A stretch of DNA of 64,000 bases from JAWPMV01 sp039819665 (GCA_039819665.1 JBCBRM010000024.1:59037-123036); one strand, 5' to 3'. Positions 7,979-17,588 are shown, counted from the stretch's first letter. Notes: a model not told the origin generated them from the letters alone. Numbers and translations: made by a program.

Positions 7979-9526
7979 TTAAGGATACATCGTGTAGCGG
8001 TAAATATTATGGAAGGTGATATTAAAGGGAGCTATAGGAGCTTTTACTTTTGCTTCAAAAACTACCTGACCGCTTTGCTTATCTATTTCAAGTACCTTCC
8101 CATACTGTTCACCATTAAAGGCAACAGCTCCGGGAGTAAAGAGGACATTGTCTTCATTTTCATAGTAAAGAACCTTTGAAACAATCCGGCTATAGGTCTC
8201 ATTTCTTCTTCCTTTTCCATAAGACCAAACTTGCTGTATGGTCATATTCTCCTCATCAATTTTATATTCAACTGCCCTACTGTAAGAGAAAGGACCAGAG
8301 AATCCATTTGCGCTATAGTTTCTGTTGTCTCCATTATCAAACAGCATCACATTTCCATTGGGTAAAATGATAGGAGAATGTTGGTACCAGGCCCATTCGA
8401 AATCCGGATGATTTTCTTCCCCATTCAACACCAGGGAATCCAGAATAGGTTGCCCCATAGCATCCAGCGGCTGAAGGAGATACTGCTTAAGATCATTTCC
8501 ATTGCCAGAGGTTTCCCAGCCCTTATGTGGAGCAATGATCCAAACAGGCTCATTGCTGGCTGTAAGCTTTACAGTGCCTTGGGTTCTTCCAGAAACAATA
8601 ATACAGTCATCTATCTCACTATAAGCGACTCCATTAGCATGCATCCAGTCTACATTTGTATTGGCCAGATCTGTATCCCAGGCTCTGCGATCTTTATCTA
8701 GAGAAAGTGTCAGATCCCATCGATTCACAATATTTCCACTGTTCCTATCCAGCTCAATAATCAAATCCTCCACTGTGAATTTATTGGGATCATTGACTGT
8801 TACGAGGAAATTTTCATTTGGCTTTTCAAGAACCATATGATGAAAACCATTGCCTTTGAGGCTCCAACTATTCTGTATTTCCCCCAACATATTGATCTCA
8901 TAAACCGAACCGGTACTTCCATCTCCAAAGAATAGATTTCCGTTTTGTAAACGAATCATTCCATTGTCATAAAAAAGATTGGCTAGTCGAGGATGTCCGC
9001 TATAATTTAAATACCAACGTATATCTCCATAGGCATCAAACATCAAAGCCCTTTGGGGATTGAAGTTTTCAGCAAAGCCAAAATAGTTGACCAGATTAAA
9101 GCCGGGGGCCATCGCTCCAATATTGGAGGTTTGGACGCTAACTTCAGGCATATCATTGATCAATCCATTGGTGCTGATTTTTACGATCTCCTTCCCCAAT
9201 TCCTGATTGGCTCCATCAAAGAAGGTTAACTCAACCTCATTCTCATGATCCGCATAAAGTCCCAACACAGGAAGTTCAAACTCTCTCCCAAATTCATCGA
9301 AGCGATTATTTACATCTGAGTTTTCTCCATTCTTCCCAATTACCCGTAGATGAATGCTCACATCCACCTGAGTTGTAACCGAAAGCATTGCAGTTAGGGG
9401 AGCTACAGCACTGGGATTTCTATTTACGCTTATTGTTGCCCCAACATTCCCAATATTAGGTTCTTCTTCACAGGCGCTCCATAAGAATAATAAAGCGAGT
9501 AAACAGAGTATGTAGATTCGTTTCAT
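7979..9526 (-). CDS. arylsulfotransferase-like (ASST family) lipoprotein
   Basis: 515 residues with a lipoprotein signal peptide ending LWSAC (Cys19). After an N-terminal Ig-like region (about 30-135) comes a beta-propeller-like body with conserved His in GFHHMVLE (about 230), DWMHANG (about 295) and YQHSPIILPNG (about 382), the pattern of aryl-sulfate sulfotransferases, which move sulfate between phenols through a His intermediate. Acidic residues after Cys19 (EEE) would suit surface export of the lipoprotein. It is 18 bases downstream of a second ASST-like gene on the same strand, so the two are probably co-transcribed. The actual substrate is unknown. Confidence 0.78.
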   Translation of the reverse strand: MKRIYILCLLALLFLWSACEEEPNIGNVGATISVNRNPSAVAPLTAMLSVTTQVDVSIHLRVIGKNGENSDVNNRFDEFGREFELPVLGLYADHENEVELTFFDGANQELGKEIVKISTNGLINDMPEVSVQTSNIGAMAPGFNLVNYFGFAENFNPQRALMFDAYGDIRWYLNYSGHPRLANLFYDNGMIRLQNGNLFFGDGSTGSVYEINMLGEIQNSWSLKGNGFHHMVLEKPNENFLVTVNDPNKFTVEDLIIELDRNSGNIVNRWDLTLSLDKDRRAWDTDLANTNVDWMHANGVAYSEIDDCIIVSGRTQGTVKLTASNEPVWIIAPHKGWETSGNGNDLKQYLLQPLDAMGQPILDSLVLNGEENHPDFEWAWYQHSPIILPNGNVMLFDNGDNRNYSANGFSGPFSYSRAVEYKIDEENMTIQQVWSYGKGRRNETYSRIVSKVLYYENEDNVLFTPGAVAFNGEQYGKVLEIDKQSGQVVFEAKVKAPIAPFNITFHNIYRYTMYP

Positions 9527-9544
9527 AAGGGTTGAACTATTGGG

Positions 9545-11209
9545 CTAGTGTTGAACAAGGATCTTCTGATGGGTATTTCTATTTATGCTAATGACATACA
9601 GGCCATTCTCCCAGTTGCTGGTATCCAAATATTTTCGGCCGCCGGAGCATTGGGGGAAATCCAGGATTTCTTGTCCTAATTGATTATAAATCTCTATGTC
9701 TGCATAAATTAGGCCTTCCCATTCAATACTTAAATTGGAACTACTTGGATTGGGATAAGCCTTAAACAAACTGGGTTTGTCAAGATTAGCATTGCTAAGA
9801 ACAAATTGATCACAATATGCCGAGTCAGGATTTTGTTCAATCCATCCCTGAGGTGAAAGTTCCCGGTCGGTGAAGGCTGCATAATCCGCCGGATAGCGTT
9901 TCATTCGAAAGGTCAGGTTTTGATTTATTGTTAAAGAATCCCCTTGTGGTACTGCCTGACCTCCCCTGAAGGGAGTTATATATTCCCAAACCACTTCATT
10001 AGAAGTAGTTAATTCAAAACTATACCCAAAACGACCGGAGGTAATCAGGGCATTTCCATTATTGAGAAATTGTACACTGGATAAACCTGTTGAGAATAGA
10101 CGGGTAGTATCCGGATGTGTCCATGTCAAGTCAAAATCACTGGGTACGAAAACCCCATTATTCTTTAAATAACTCCATCCATACATATTCCAACTGGGCT
10201 CTATCACGTTTACTGTTGAAAAATCGCTTCCAACGCGATTGTTAAAGACGGCAATATCTCCAAAATTGGGAACCATGATATCGACAAAGTCATCGATCCA
10301 ATGGGCATCATGCTGATAAAAGAGCTTTTGATCTGATTCTGTACCGAGATCATATGCGGCAGGATTTCCCCAACGATATAAAAGCTGTCCACCCTTTCCA
10401 CTCAAGCCTCCATTATTTGACGCCGCCTGAGCAGTTGTTGTAGTATGATCAATGATCCAAATTTCATGGAAGGTAGGAACACTCAGCAGAATCTGATCTC
10501 GCTCTACATGATAATCTATGGAATTGCTATGCATCCAGTCGGGATGTCCTTCGCTTGTATCATAATTGAGGTTGATTTTGCCAGGATTATCAGCAATAAC
10601 CCCAAAATTACTTTTGGTAGAATCATAATCCTGAATCAGGTGATCCCAGGCATGCCATTCCCAAACGATCTGATCAGTTGAAGGATCTACTTCTATGATA
10701 TAATCGGGCCAAAGTTTATCCTGAGATAGTTTGGTTGTATCCCTTCCTGCAGCTATTGCTTCTTCTCTGGTTTTAAGCTCCCAGGCGACCATCAGGATAT
10801 TGCCATTTGGCATAGGAGCGATATCATGATGCAAGCGGTTAAGAGAATCATTGAGGGTATAGGTCCAAAGTAGGGTATTATCCCAATCCCGGATTTCTAC
10901 GGTTTCGCCTCCACCACCTGCCCAGATCGCATCATCTGTAACTACTGCGTCTCTTTTGGCTTTCACGAGCTTTCCATCTTCCAGAATATAGGCAATGTTT
11001 CCAGGTCTGAAATTGGAATCATCCGTCCAGCTATGCACGATTTCCCCACAGCTATTGAGTAAAAAGACTGTAGGTTGGTTATGGGGAAACATAAGGTTGT
11101 ATCCATCCAGAGATAGACTGGGATCATAGGATAGTAGGCCAACCGTATTTTGTGGGAAGGAAAAGGAAAATGCTAATAGTAGGAATAATAGGGTAAAACT
11201 TCTTTTCAT
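9545..11209 (-). CDS. arylsulfotransferase-like (ASST family) protein with T9SS sorting tail
   Basis: 554 residues from ATG at 11209, chosen because it gives a proper signal peptide (MKRSFTLLFLLLAFSFS). The frame is open further upstream to 11371, but that extension lacks signal-peptide character and runs antisense over a candidate promoter at 11351. ASST-like motifs are LHHDIAPMPNGN, DWMHSNSIDYH and FYQHDAHW. The last ~85 residues are a type A T9SS C-terminal domain: the YPNPSSSNLSIEW motif, then ENGLYVISI and a basic end. It should be exported through the outer membrane. It pairs with the downstream lipoprotein paralogue. Confidence 0.8.
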   Translation of the reverse strand: MKRSFTLLFLLLAFSFSFPQNTVGLLSYDPSLSLDGYNLMFPHNQPTVFLLNSCGEIVHSWTDDSNFRPGNIAYILEDGKLVKAKRDAVVTDDAIWAGGGGETVEIRDWDNTLLWTYTLNDSLNRLHHDIAPMPNGNILMVAWELKTREEAIAAGRDTTKLSQDKLWPDYIIEVDPSTDQIVWEWHAWDHLIQDYDSTKSNFGVIADNPGKINLNYDTSEGHPDWMHSNSIDYHVERDQILLSVPTFHEIWIIDHTTTTAQAASNNGGLSGKGGQLLYRWGNPAAYDLGTESDQKLFYQHDAHWIDDFVDIMVPNFGDIAVFNNRVGSDFSTVNVIEPSWNMYGWSYLKNNGVFVPSDFDLTWTHPDTTRLFSTGLSSVQFLNNGNALITSGRFGYSFELTTSNEVVWEYITPFRGGQAVPQGDSLTINQNLTFRMKRYPADYAAFTDRELSPQGWIEQNPDSAYCDQFVLSNANLDKPSLFKAYPNPSSSNLSIEWEGLIYADIEIYNQLGQEILDFPQCSGGRKYLDTSNWENGLYVISINRNTHQKILVQH

Positions 11210-11350
11210 AAGCAGTAATAGGTTAAACGCAATTTTGTGTTGATAGGGGCCTTTAATTGTACCAGCGTGAAAGACTAAGCCCGAATTTAGCAAATTAATA
11301 GGGGAGCAGGGGATACATTTTATTGCCTTTTTTGCGCTATCCACAAAAAA

Positions 11351-11358
11351 TACCTTTG
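11351..11358 (+). promoter_or_regulatory. candidate -7 box upstream of the cytochrome c peroxidase genes
   Basis: TACCTTTG, followed by CA, is an exact TAnnTTTG box with a T-rich -33 region (TTTT at a 19-base spacing). It would start a transcript about 180 bases before the first peroxidase gene. Confidence 0.5.
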
Positions 11359-11409
11359 CACCTACAATCATTTAGCATAAATCCGTAAATTATCTAAACC
11401 ATGTGCAGC

Positions 11410-11424
11410 GTTCCCATTGGGAAC
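11410..11424. promoter_or_regulatory. inverted repeat, possible operator (copy 1)
   Basis: GTTCCCATTGGGAAC is a perfect 7+1+7 palindrome in the leader of the peroxidase gene. A shorter related copy occurs at 11516-11526. Confidence 0.4.
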
Positions 11425-11515
11425 TTCGTTTAAATATTATTTACTTGAGGTTCCAAAGGATTAAGACTAGCACTTGATCTATCCTCTCCACCACCTAAAG
11501 TCTTTGTTTAACCTT

Positions 11516-11526
11516 ACCCATTGGGT
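11516..11526. promoter_or_regulatory. inverted repeat, possible operator (copy 2)
   Basis: ACCCATTGGGT is a 5+1+5 palindrome with the same CCCATTGGG core as copy 1, about 17 bases upstream of the first peroxidase ATG. It overlaps a possible proximal promoter. Confidence 0.35.
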
Positions 11527-11542
11527 ATAAACCATTCAGACT

Positions 11543-12709
11543 ATGAAAACTAACGTTTATCTACTGATTCCTTTTCTGACTCTCCTTTTTCTTGTTTCAT
11601 GTGTAGATGATGCTGTTAAATTTGAAGAATTTAATTACAGACCTGAGGATTACCAGGTACTGATCCAGTCTCTCGACCTTCCAGAAGAGCCATTTGAGTA
11701 CACGGTGGAGCTCCCAAATTATATGACCCGCACAGGTTTAGTCGCCAGAACTGTTTCTGACAATCGTGCCACTTTGGGAAGGGTTCTATTTTATGACAAG
11801 AACCTTTCAGCAAATGGTACTGTATCCTGTGCTTCCTGCCATAAGCAAGAATTAGCATTTTCTGACAATAAAGCTTTCAGCCAGGGGTTTAAGGGTGAGG
11901 ATACAGACAGAAACTCTATCGCTTTAGGCTCTGTGGTTAGTTTTGCAGCCTACTATGGAGGAACTTCTCGCGCTGGACTTCCTTTCTTTTGGGATGAAAG
12001 AGCTGCTTCAGCTTCCGAGCAAAGCCAGGCTTCTTTGACCAGTGCAGTTGAAATGGGAATGACACATGATGAATTGATCAGCCGAGTATCTTCTAAAGAT
12101 TATTATAAAATTCTCTTTGAAGCAGCTTTCCGTGATCCAGAGATTACTGAACAACGGATTCTGCTTGCGATAGAAAGCTTTGTAGATGGAATCGGATCTT
12201 ATGAGTCCAAACTAGATGAAGCGCTTGACGCAAATCAAGACCTCCGTATAGAAGAAGATCTTCCTCAATTGACAGCTGCCGAAAACAGAGGTAAAAGTCT
12301 CTTTGTTCAGAATTGTGGCAACTGTCATGGTCGTGAACTGGCTCGTCCCGGTATGCCAAGCGCAAACAATGGACTGGATATGGTTTATAGTGATAAAGGA
12401 GTTGGTGCCGTATATGGAGCAGCTAACTTAAATGGCGTTTTTAAAGTTCCAGCTTTGAGGAATGTAGCTGTTACATCTCCATATATGCATGACGGAAGAT
12501 TTGCTAGCCTGGACGAGGTACTGGATTTCTACAGTGGGAATATTCAAAACCATAAAAATCTGAGTGGATTTCTGAAAGAGTCAACTACAAATACAGCTAA
12601 GAAATTCAACTTCAGTAACCAGGACAAACAGGATATTATTGCTTTCCTAAATACGCTCACCGACTACAAGATGATGAGCTACGAGAAGTATTCAAATCCT
12701 TTCAAGTAA
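11543..12709 (+). CDS. di-heme cytochrome c peroxidase / MauG-family lipoprotein (copy 1)
   Basis: 388 residues with a lipoprotein signal peptide ending LVSC (Cys20). There are two c-type heme sites, CASCH at 96-100 and CGNCH at 258-262, and a candidate axial Met in YMHDGRF. This is the bacterial cytochrome c peroxidase/MauG architecture: peroxide is reduced at one heme with electrons delivered through the other. Family features NGTVSCASCH, FFWDERA and VPALRNVA are present. It is followed 150 bases later by a close paralogue, so a tandem duplication is likely. The membrane-anchored form would act in the periplasm or at the cell surface. Confidence 0.9.
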   Translation: MKTNVYLLIPFLTLLFLVSCVDDAVKFEEFNYRPEDYQVLIQSLDLPEEPFEYTVELPNYMTRTGLVARTVSDNRATLGRVLFYDKNLSANGTVSCASCHKQELAFSDNKAFSQGFKGEDTDRNSIALGSVVSFAAYYGGTSRAGLPFFWDERAASASEQSQASLTSAVEMGMTHDELISRVSSKDYYKILFEAAFRDPEITEQRILLAIESFVDGIGSYESKLDEALDANQDLRIEEDLPQLTAAENRGKSLFVQNCGNCHGRELARPGMPSANNGLDMVYSDKGVGAVYGAANLNGVFKVPALRNVAVTSPYMHDGRFASLDEVLDFYSGNIQNHKNLSGFLKESTTNTAKKFNFSNQDKQDIIAFLNTLTDYKMMSYEKYSNPFK

Positions 12710-12735
12710 ACCGAATATCGTATCGTTAATATACT

Positions 12736-12763
12736 GAGGGTAGGGATTTCGATTCCTACCCTC
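12736..12763 (+). terminator. hairpin after peroxidase copy 1
   Basis: The arms GAGGGTAGG (12736-12744) and CCTACCCTC (12755-12763) form a 9-bp stem, followed by a weak T-rich stretch TATTATT. It could be a leaky terminator or a transcript-stability structure between the two paralogues. Confidence 0.5.
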
Positions 12764-12859
12764 TATTATTGGCACAGTAATTTTATTTTGCATTGAATTA
12801 AGGGATATGAACTCCTAATTTGCATTCGATTCCTCAAAGCCTCTTTTAAGCTCAAATCA

Positions 12860-14044
12860 ATGAAAACAAAGCAACATTTCCTTTTCTTTTTCTTACTCTC
12901 CGGCCTACTCATTTCTTGTGTGGATGATGTGGTAGAATTCAAGGAGTATAATTATCTCCCCGAAGATTATGCGGTGCTCACACAGACACTAGATCTTCCT
13001 GAAGAGCCTTTCAACTACGAATTATTGCTTCCTGACCACATAGGCCAAAACGTATTTCCAAGACCGATATCTAACAATAAAGCAACCTTAGGACGTGTGT
13101 TGTTCTATGATAAAGACCTATCTAGAAACGGAACTGTTTCCTGTGCTTCTTGCCATAAACAGGAAATCGCTTTTTCAGATAATGTTGCCTTCAGCCAAGG
13201 ATTTCAGGGAGAAGAGACGCACAGAAACTCTATTGCCCTAGGATCCGTTCTGGGCTTTGCAGCAACCTATGGCTCCAGCAATACAGTTGGCCCAAATGGA
13301 GAATTTGGGGCAGCTTTTTTTTGGGATGAGAGAGCTTTTAGTGCTTCAGAGCAGGCTTTACTTTCCCTTACAGATAACGTAGAAATGGGAATGACCCCGG
13401 AATCTATAGTCGCAACTGTAAAATCAAAAGAATATTACAGAATCCTGTTTAAAACTGCTTTTCGAGGGGAAGAAATAAATGAAGAGAATATTCTGGCAGC
13501 GTTGGAAAGCTTCATAGATGCTATCGGTAGTTTTAATTCAAAACTGGATCAGGCAATGATCAACGGCAATGGGCTTTTAGATTTTGGAAATAGACTTCCA
13601 GATTTTACAAATGAGGAGAATAATGGGAAAGAGTTGTTCATGGCAAATTGTATGGCTTGCCATGGCACACAATTTACGGGCTCTCCCGCCAGGATTGCGA
13701 ATAATGGCCTTGACCTTGTTTATGAAGACAAAGGAGTAGGAGCTGTTCAGTCTTTGAGTAATATGAATGGTGTATTCAAGGTTCCTGCTTTACGCAATAT
13801 TGCACTCACGGCACCTTATATGCATGATGGAAGGTTTTCCAGCCTAGAAGAAGTTATAGACTTTTATAGTACGGGCATTAAAAGCCATGAAAACCTGGAC
13901 GAACGTTTGAGTACGGTAGATGGGCAGGCAGTTAAATTTAACTTTACAGACAAAGAAAAAAATGAGCTGATCGCTTTCCTAAATACCCTTACGGATCAGA
14001 ATTTCTTATCAGAAGAAAAATATTCAGATCCATTTATGCGATAG
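12860..14044 (+). CDS. di-heme cytochrome c peroxidase / MauG-family lipoprotein (copy 2)
   Basis: 394 residues, a paralogue of the preceding gene throughout its length. The lipobox is LISC (Cys20), and the heme sites are CASCH at 95-99 and CMACH at 264-268. Shared segments include PEDYxVL, LDLPEEPF, RVLFYDK and the region around MHDGRF. Differences cluster in a short insertion around residue 140-150 (PNGEFGAAFF) and near 235-250, both near the predicted heme domains. Both copies appear intact, so the duplication has been kept functional; they may differ in redox partner or substrate. Confidence 0.9.
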   Translation: MKTKQHFLFFFLLSGLLISCVDDVVEFKEYNYLPEDYAVLTQTLDLPEEPFNYELLLPDHIGQNVFPRPISNNKATLGRVLFYDKDLSRNGTVSCASCHKQEIAFSDNVAFSQGFQGEETHRNSIALGSVLGFAATYGSSNTVGPNGEFGAAFFWDERAFSASEQALLSLTDNVEMGMTPESIVATVKSKEYYRILFKTAFRGEEINEENILAALESFIDAIGSFNSKLDQAMINGNGLLDFGNRLPDFTNEENNGKELFMANCMACHGTQFTGSPARIANNGLDLVYEDKGVGAVQSLSNMNGVFKVPALRNIALTAPYMHDGRFSSLEEVIDFYSTGIKSHENLDERLSTVDGQAVKFNFTDKEKNELIAFLNTLTDQNFLSEEKYSDPFMR

Positions 14045-14220
14045 GTGAAAGCAAAGAAAAAAGACTCATCAGCTTGATTGAGATCACAATAAGCACAAGT
14101 ACCAAGAGCTGACTCAGACAAACCTAGTACAAGCATTTTATACTTGAATTTGATTTTAGGGGAAAGCGAAAGCTACTCCCTTTTTCAATTGAGTTTTCAT
14201 AAAGCATAATTTCCCTCCAC

Positions 14221-14251
14221 AAAAAACAGGGGGCAGCTTTGCAGCTGCCCC
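14221..14251 (-). terminator. intrinsic terminator of the SPFH-like gene
   Basis: The minus-strand arms GGGGCAGCT (14251-14243) and AGCTGCCCC (14238-14230) with a GCAA loop are followed by CTGTTTTTT. It lies 26 bases beyond the stop at 14277. Confidence 0.88.
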
Positions 14252-14276
14252 TCATCACAAATACATGCTAATGGCT

Positions 14277-15479
14277 TTATTTTTTGACCTTCATGTCCAG
14301 AGATAGGTCCTTGGCTGACTTCATCATCATCATCTGCATCCAGGTATTGGCTGTGCTATTGCTTCCGCCTGCTCCATCGCCTCCCATGATTACAGAAGGA
14401 ACGAATGGCTGTTGACTGGTCGCAAAGGCGTTGGCCCAGTTTTTCTGAACTTCGATATAAGCTTCAAGCTTCTGCTCAAGAGATCCGTTGGCTTGGGCAG
14501 CGAGTCGCTTACGCGCAGCATCACCTTCCCCTTTGAGGATTTGCTCTTTCTTATAGTATCCGGCGGCCTCCAGGGCTAGTTTAGCAACGTCGCGCTTTTT
14601 CTCAGCTTCTGTTACTGCTCTTACCTTTTCCACTTCCATCGTAGCGCGGGCAGTTGCTGCTTCCGCTTTACCCTGAGCTTCTGCTTTAATAGCTTGCTGC
14701 TCTGCTTCACGAGCCTCTGCAATAGAGGTCTGAACACGCATGATGGCATTTTGCTGCTCTGCGATCTGATTCTCAATGGTCTCGTCATAAGAGATATTAT
14801 TCAAAGACAAGTTGTAGAGATCAATTCCAAACTTGGATAGCGGAGACTCATCCTGACGCAATACCAAACCATCTCCTCCTACTACCAGTTCCGTAATCGC
14901 AACGGTCTTTTCCTTTCCAGATAAAGGGTCTATTTCTTTGCGCTCTAATACGCGTGTTTTATATACACCAACTTTCGCCTGGTCTTCAATAAAGGAAAGT
15001 AGATCATTCCTCTTCTCGGCAGAAGACTGCTTAGAAGACATTAGAGGACCGGTCATATATACTGCCTTTTCAATGACAGTTCTGACCAACTCCTGGTCTA
15101 CCGCTTCCATTGATCCATACTTCTTATGGATATTCAACATCTCTTCCTCCGTTTGTGGCAGTTCGTATCGGAATGTTCCAGAAATACGTGCTTTACCACC
15201 ATCATTGAAGCGAATCCCAATGCTTTGATCCTTCAAACTTCCCTGATCTTTCGCGCCTGAGAAAGAATACTCTTTCTCTTTGTCATAGAGGGTAACTTTC
15301 CCAAAGCCCTGAAACTTAAGGCCTTGATCAAAGTGAATCGTAAGTTCACCGCTGACCGGTGCCTGAATCACACAGATCTTTCTGGCATCTACGTTTTCAA
15401 ACAGACTACCCGAAATTGAGAATGCGGCAAACAATGAGAGTCCCAATAAGCCTATAAAGACTTTTTTACGTAGTGTCAT
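14277..15479 (-). CDS. SPFH/Band 7-like membrane-anchored protein
   Basis: 400 residues. One N-terminal hydrophobic segment (about 5-25) is followed by a beta-rich SPFH-like region (about 30-235), then a long Ala/Glu/Lys/Arg coiled coil (about 240-345, for example AEAREAEQQAIKAEAQGKAE) and a polar Met-rich tail ending MKVKK. This is the prohibitin/flotillin layout. Such proteins form membrane-bound rings or scaffolds; a specific role cannot be read from the sequence. Its own promoter must lie in the 375-base gap upstream. Confidence 0.72.
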   Translation of the reverse strand: MTLRKKVFIGLLGLSLFAAFSISGSLFENVDARKICVIQAPVSGELTIHFDQGLKFQGFGKVTLYDKEKEYSFSGAKDQGSLKDQSIGIRFNDGGKARISGTFRYELPQTEEEMLNIHKKYGSMEAVDQELVRTVIEKAVYMTGPLMSSKQSSAEKRNDLLSFIEDQAKVGVYKTRVLERKEIDPLSGKEKTVAITELVVGGDGLVLRQDESPLSKFGIDLYNLSLNNISYDETIENQIAEQQNAIMRVQTSIAEAREAEQQAIKAEAQGKAEAATARATMEVEKVRAVTEAEKKRDVAKLALEAAGYYKKEQILKGEGDAARKRLAAQANGSLEQKLEAYIEVQKNWANAFATSQQPFVPSVIMGGDGAGGSNSTANTWMQMMMMKSAKDLSLDMKVKK

Positions 15480-15854
15480 CGTACTAAAAAATTAAGGGTG
15501 AAATTATAAATATTGTGTTGTGCTGTAGGCTGTTGTGCTAATGTTAAAATGTACGCTTGAAAATATTGTGTTTTGAGAACTTAATCATGTAGCAAGTGGA
15601 AATGATTTTCCAGCCTTACTAAGCCTGTTCTTTGAAGGTCCAAAGGATTGCATGAGCTTTTTCGCAATGCTTTGGAACGATATATTTTCGAGTGTGCTTC
15701 AATTGATTTTGATTTTTAATTGTTTATCCTAATGAGGGGCTTTTGTATGATGAGGTTGGAATTTTTTCAAAAAATTTCTGCAATTTTCGGCCCTCAGAAG
15801 CATAATATGCTGATTTTAAGCTTCTTGTCATATTGACCAGATAAAAAGATTTTC
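15480..15854. other. divergent intergenic region, no clear signal
   Basis: 375 AT-rich bases between the divergent SPFH-like and DUF92 genes. No exact TAnnTTTG box, hairpin or credible small ORF was found. It presumably holds both promoters. Confidence 0.4.
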
Positions 15855-16643
15855 ATGAGCAAAAGCATCATATTTTCAATTTTAGGCCTTCTTCTCGCGC
15901 TTCTGCTGGTGCTTTATCCGTTATGGCAACATATAGCCTTTCTCCCTAGCAATATGGGTCTGGGATTTATAGGAATCAGCCTATTCGTAATCCTTGCTGA
16001 GCTTAGTGGGAAGATCGATCGCATCGGAGCAATAACAGGGGGCTTTATTGCTTTGTACATTTTTCTGGGAGCTGGTTTTCCGGGTTTGATCTTGCTTTTG
16101 CTATTTTTCGCTCTGGGTTCTTTCGCCTCTCACTGGAAACGCTCCGAAAAGGCCCAAATAGGTCTGGAGCAGGAGAATAAAGGCAAACGTACATATACAC
16201 ATGCTTTGGCAAATGGAGGCGTAGCTGCCATCTGTGGCTACCTGGGATGGATTCTACCTACACATGAGCTCCTATTTCAGCATATGCTTGCCGCCAGCTT
16301 TGCTTCTGCTATGGCGGATACCCTTTCCTCTGAACTGGGCAATATCTATGGAAGCCGTTATTGGAATATTTTGAATTGGAAGCCGGAGGATAAAGGAAAA
16401 GATGGAGTTATAAGTTGGGAAGGGAGTTTAGCAGGTGTAGCAGGTAGTTTTGTTGTTGCGATAGTTTATGCGCTCCTGACTGAATGGAGTCTGGCAATTC
16501 TTTGGATAGGCCTGGCCGGTATCCTGGGTGGGATATTTGATTCAATCCTTGGAGCTACAGCAGAACGCAAAGGATATATAGGAAATGGTATGGTAAATTT
16601 TTTAAATACGGCTTTTGCAGCCTTCCTGCTACTACTTTTATGA
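15855..16643 (+). CDS. DUF92 family integral membrane protein
   Basis: 262 residues with about six to seven hydrophobic helices. The DUF92 signatures are ADTLSSELG (about 154-162), DGVISWEGSLAGVAGS (about 183-198) and FDSILGATAERKGYIGNGMVNFLNT near the C-terminus (shown here in part). The family includes plant phytyl-phosphate kinase VTE6, so a polyprenyl or phytyl phosphate kinase role is possible, but bacterial members are uncharacterised. The stop overlaps the 3' end of the convergent CHAT gene by 6 bases, with no terminator between them. Confidence 0.82.
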   Translation: MSKSIIFSILGLLLALLLVLYPLWQHIAFLPSNMGLGFIGISLFVILAELSGKIDRIGAITGGFIALYIFLGAGFPGLILLLLFFALGSFASHWKRSEKAQIGLEQENKGKRTYTHALANGGVAAICGYLGWILPTHELLFQHMLAASFASAMADTLSSELGNIYGSRYWNILNWKPEDKGKDGVISWEGSLAGVAGSFVVAIVYALLTEWSLAILWIGLAGILGGIFDSILGATAERKGYIGNGMVNFLNTAFAAFLLLLL

Positions 16644-17588
16644 TTCCCGTTTTCTGATCACCGGAATATCTGCTCCCCGCATTCCTTCCAATGCAATTCT
16701 GTTTTTCGCCAGTTTAAAGGCAAATTCTATATCTCGACCTGCACCAAGGGCATCATAAAAGCCCGTAGCAAAGGTAATGGCTGTATCATCAGGCACAGCT
16801 GTATTCATACCGATTACATAAGGTACATGTTTGATGATCTCATCAGCCTGGGCATCGGAATAACAGGCATTGAGGAAGACACATGCTATATTTTCCCCAA
16901 ACAACTCAAATAAACCTCCCAAAGCAGTAGCTGCAACGATTTTGGCTTTGCCTTCATTATCCTCCAATGCAATTCCCCCACTGTAGCCTTTCAGTGCATC
17001 ATCGTCTTCATCCTCTTCCCAGGTCAAACTTCGGGTTCCCGCTGCGGTTTCTGCAGCTTCATTAAGCAAAACCCCATGACCGGAAAAATGAATGATCTGC
17101 GGCTCTTCTTCCAGCATGGCCCTGCTCAAATCCTTGGCTCTTACTGCAAAACGGGATTCCAGCTCAAAACTATCTCTGTGTTCAGCCAGCTTGAGGCCTT
17201 CTTCGATATCCCTCAATTCAGCACCTAAACGGAGTTTCCCAGTGTCAGTAGGATTAGAAGCGAGGAAAAGAATTTTTCGAACAGCTATCTCTTCTTCCTC
17301 TTTCTTATCCGCGTTCTCCTCATCTCCCAAATCTGGTGCTTTGCCAAAGTTTGCGACGATATCAAAAATCCCGTGATCAATTCGAATCAATTCTGAACGA
17401 GCATCAGAGCTTTCAGTAAAGCCTGAACTGATTTCTTTATTTATCCGGTTAAATCGGGATTCCAGCACGCTGATGGATCGCTGCTCATCCTCGGAAAAAG
17501 AATCAATATTATCCTCAAAAATTTTAAAGGCCCTTTTGGTACGGCCTTTTTTCATCTCCTGCAAGATATCGTCTAAGAAGGTTTCCAT
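16638..17588 (-). CDS. CHAT-domain cysteine protease with N-terminal EAD11-like adaptor domain
   Basis: 316 residues. Residues 1-82 are a helical domain with the pattern KKG (13-15), SRFNRINKE (44-52) and a C-terminal hydrophobic helix, which I read as an effector-associated domain of the EAD11 type. An acidic linker (83-104) follows. The CHAT (caspase-like, clan CD) domain starts at KILFLASNP (105-113), with catalytic His171 in HFSGHG and Cys242 in FLNACYS, both present. No signal peptide or membrane segment, so it is cytosolic. The same adaptor pattern ends the SIR2-like protein encoded divergently 625 bases away, implying a shared complex or signalling pathway. The protease target is unknown. 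Confidence 0.85.
   Translation of the reverse strand: METFLDDILQEMKKGRTKRAFKIFEDNIDSFSEDEQRSISVLESRFNRINKEISSGFTESSDARSELIRIDHGIFDIVANFGKAPDLGDEENADKKEEEEIAVRKILFLASNPTDTGKLRLGAELRDIEEGLKLAEHRDSFELESRFAVRAKDLSRAMLEEEPQIIHFSGHGVLLNEAAETAAGTRSLTWEEDEDDDALKGYSGGIALEDNEGKAKIVAATALGGLFELFGENIACVFLNACYSDAQADEIIKHVPYVIGMNTAVPDDTAITFATGFYDALGAGRDIEFAFKLAKNRIALEGMRGADIPVIRKRES

Larger units (their letters stand above)
11210..11542. other. divergent promoter region between ASST-like and peroxidase genes
   Basis: 333 bases between divergent start codons. It carries a perfect -7 box at 11351-11358, two copies of a CCCATTGGG-centred palindrome (11410-11424 and 11516-11526), and a second weak promoter match (TTTG, 19 bases, TATAAACC) just before the peroxidase start. 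No coding frame is convincing. Confidence 0.6.
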
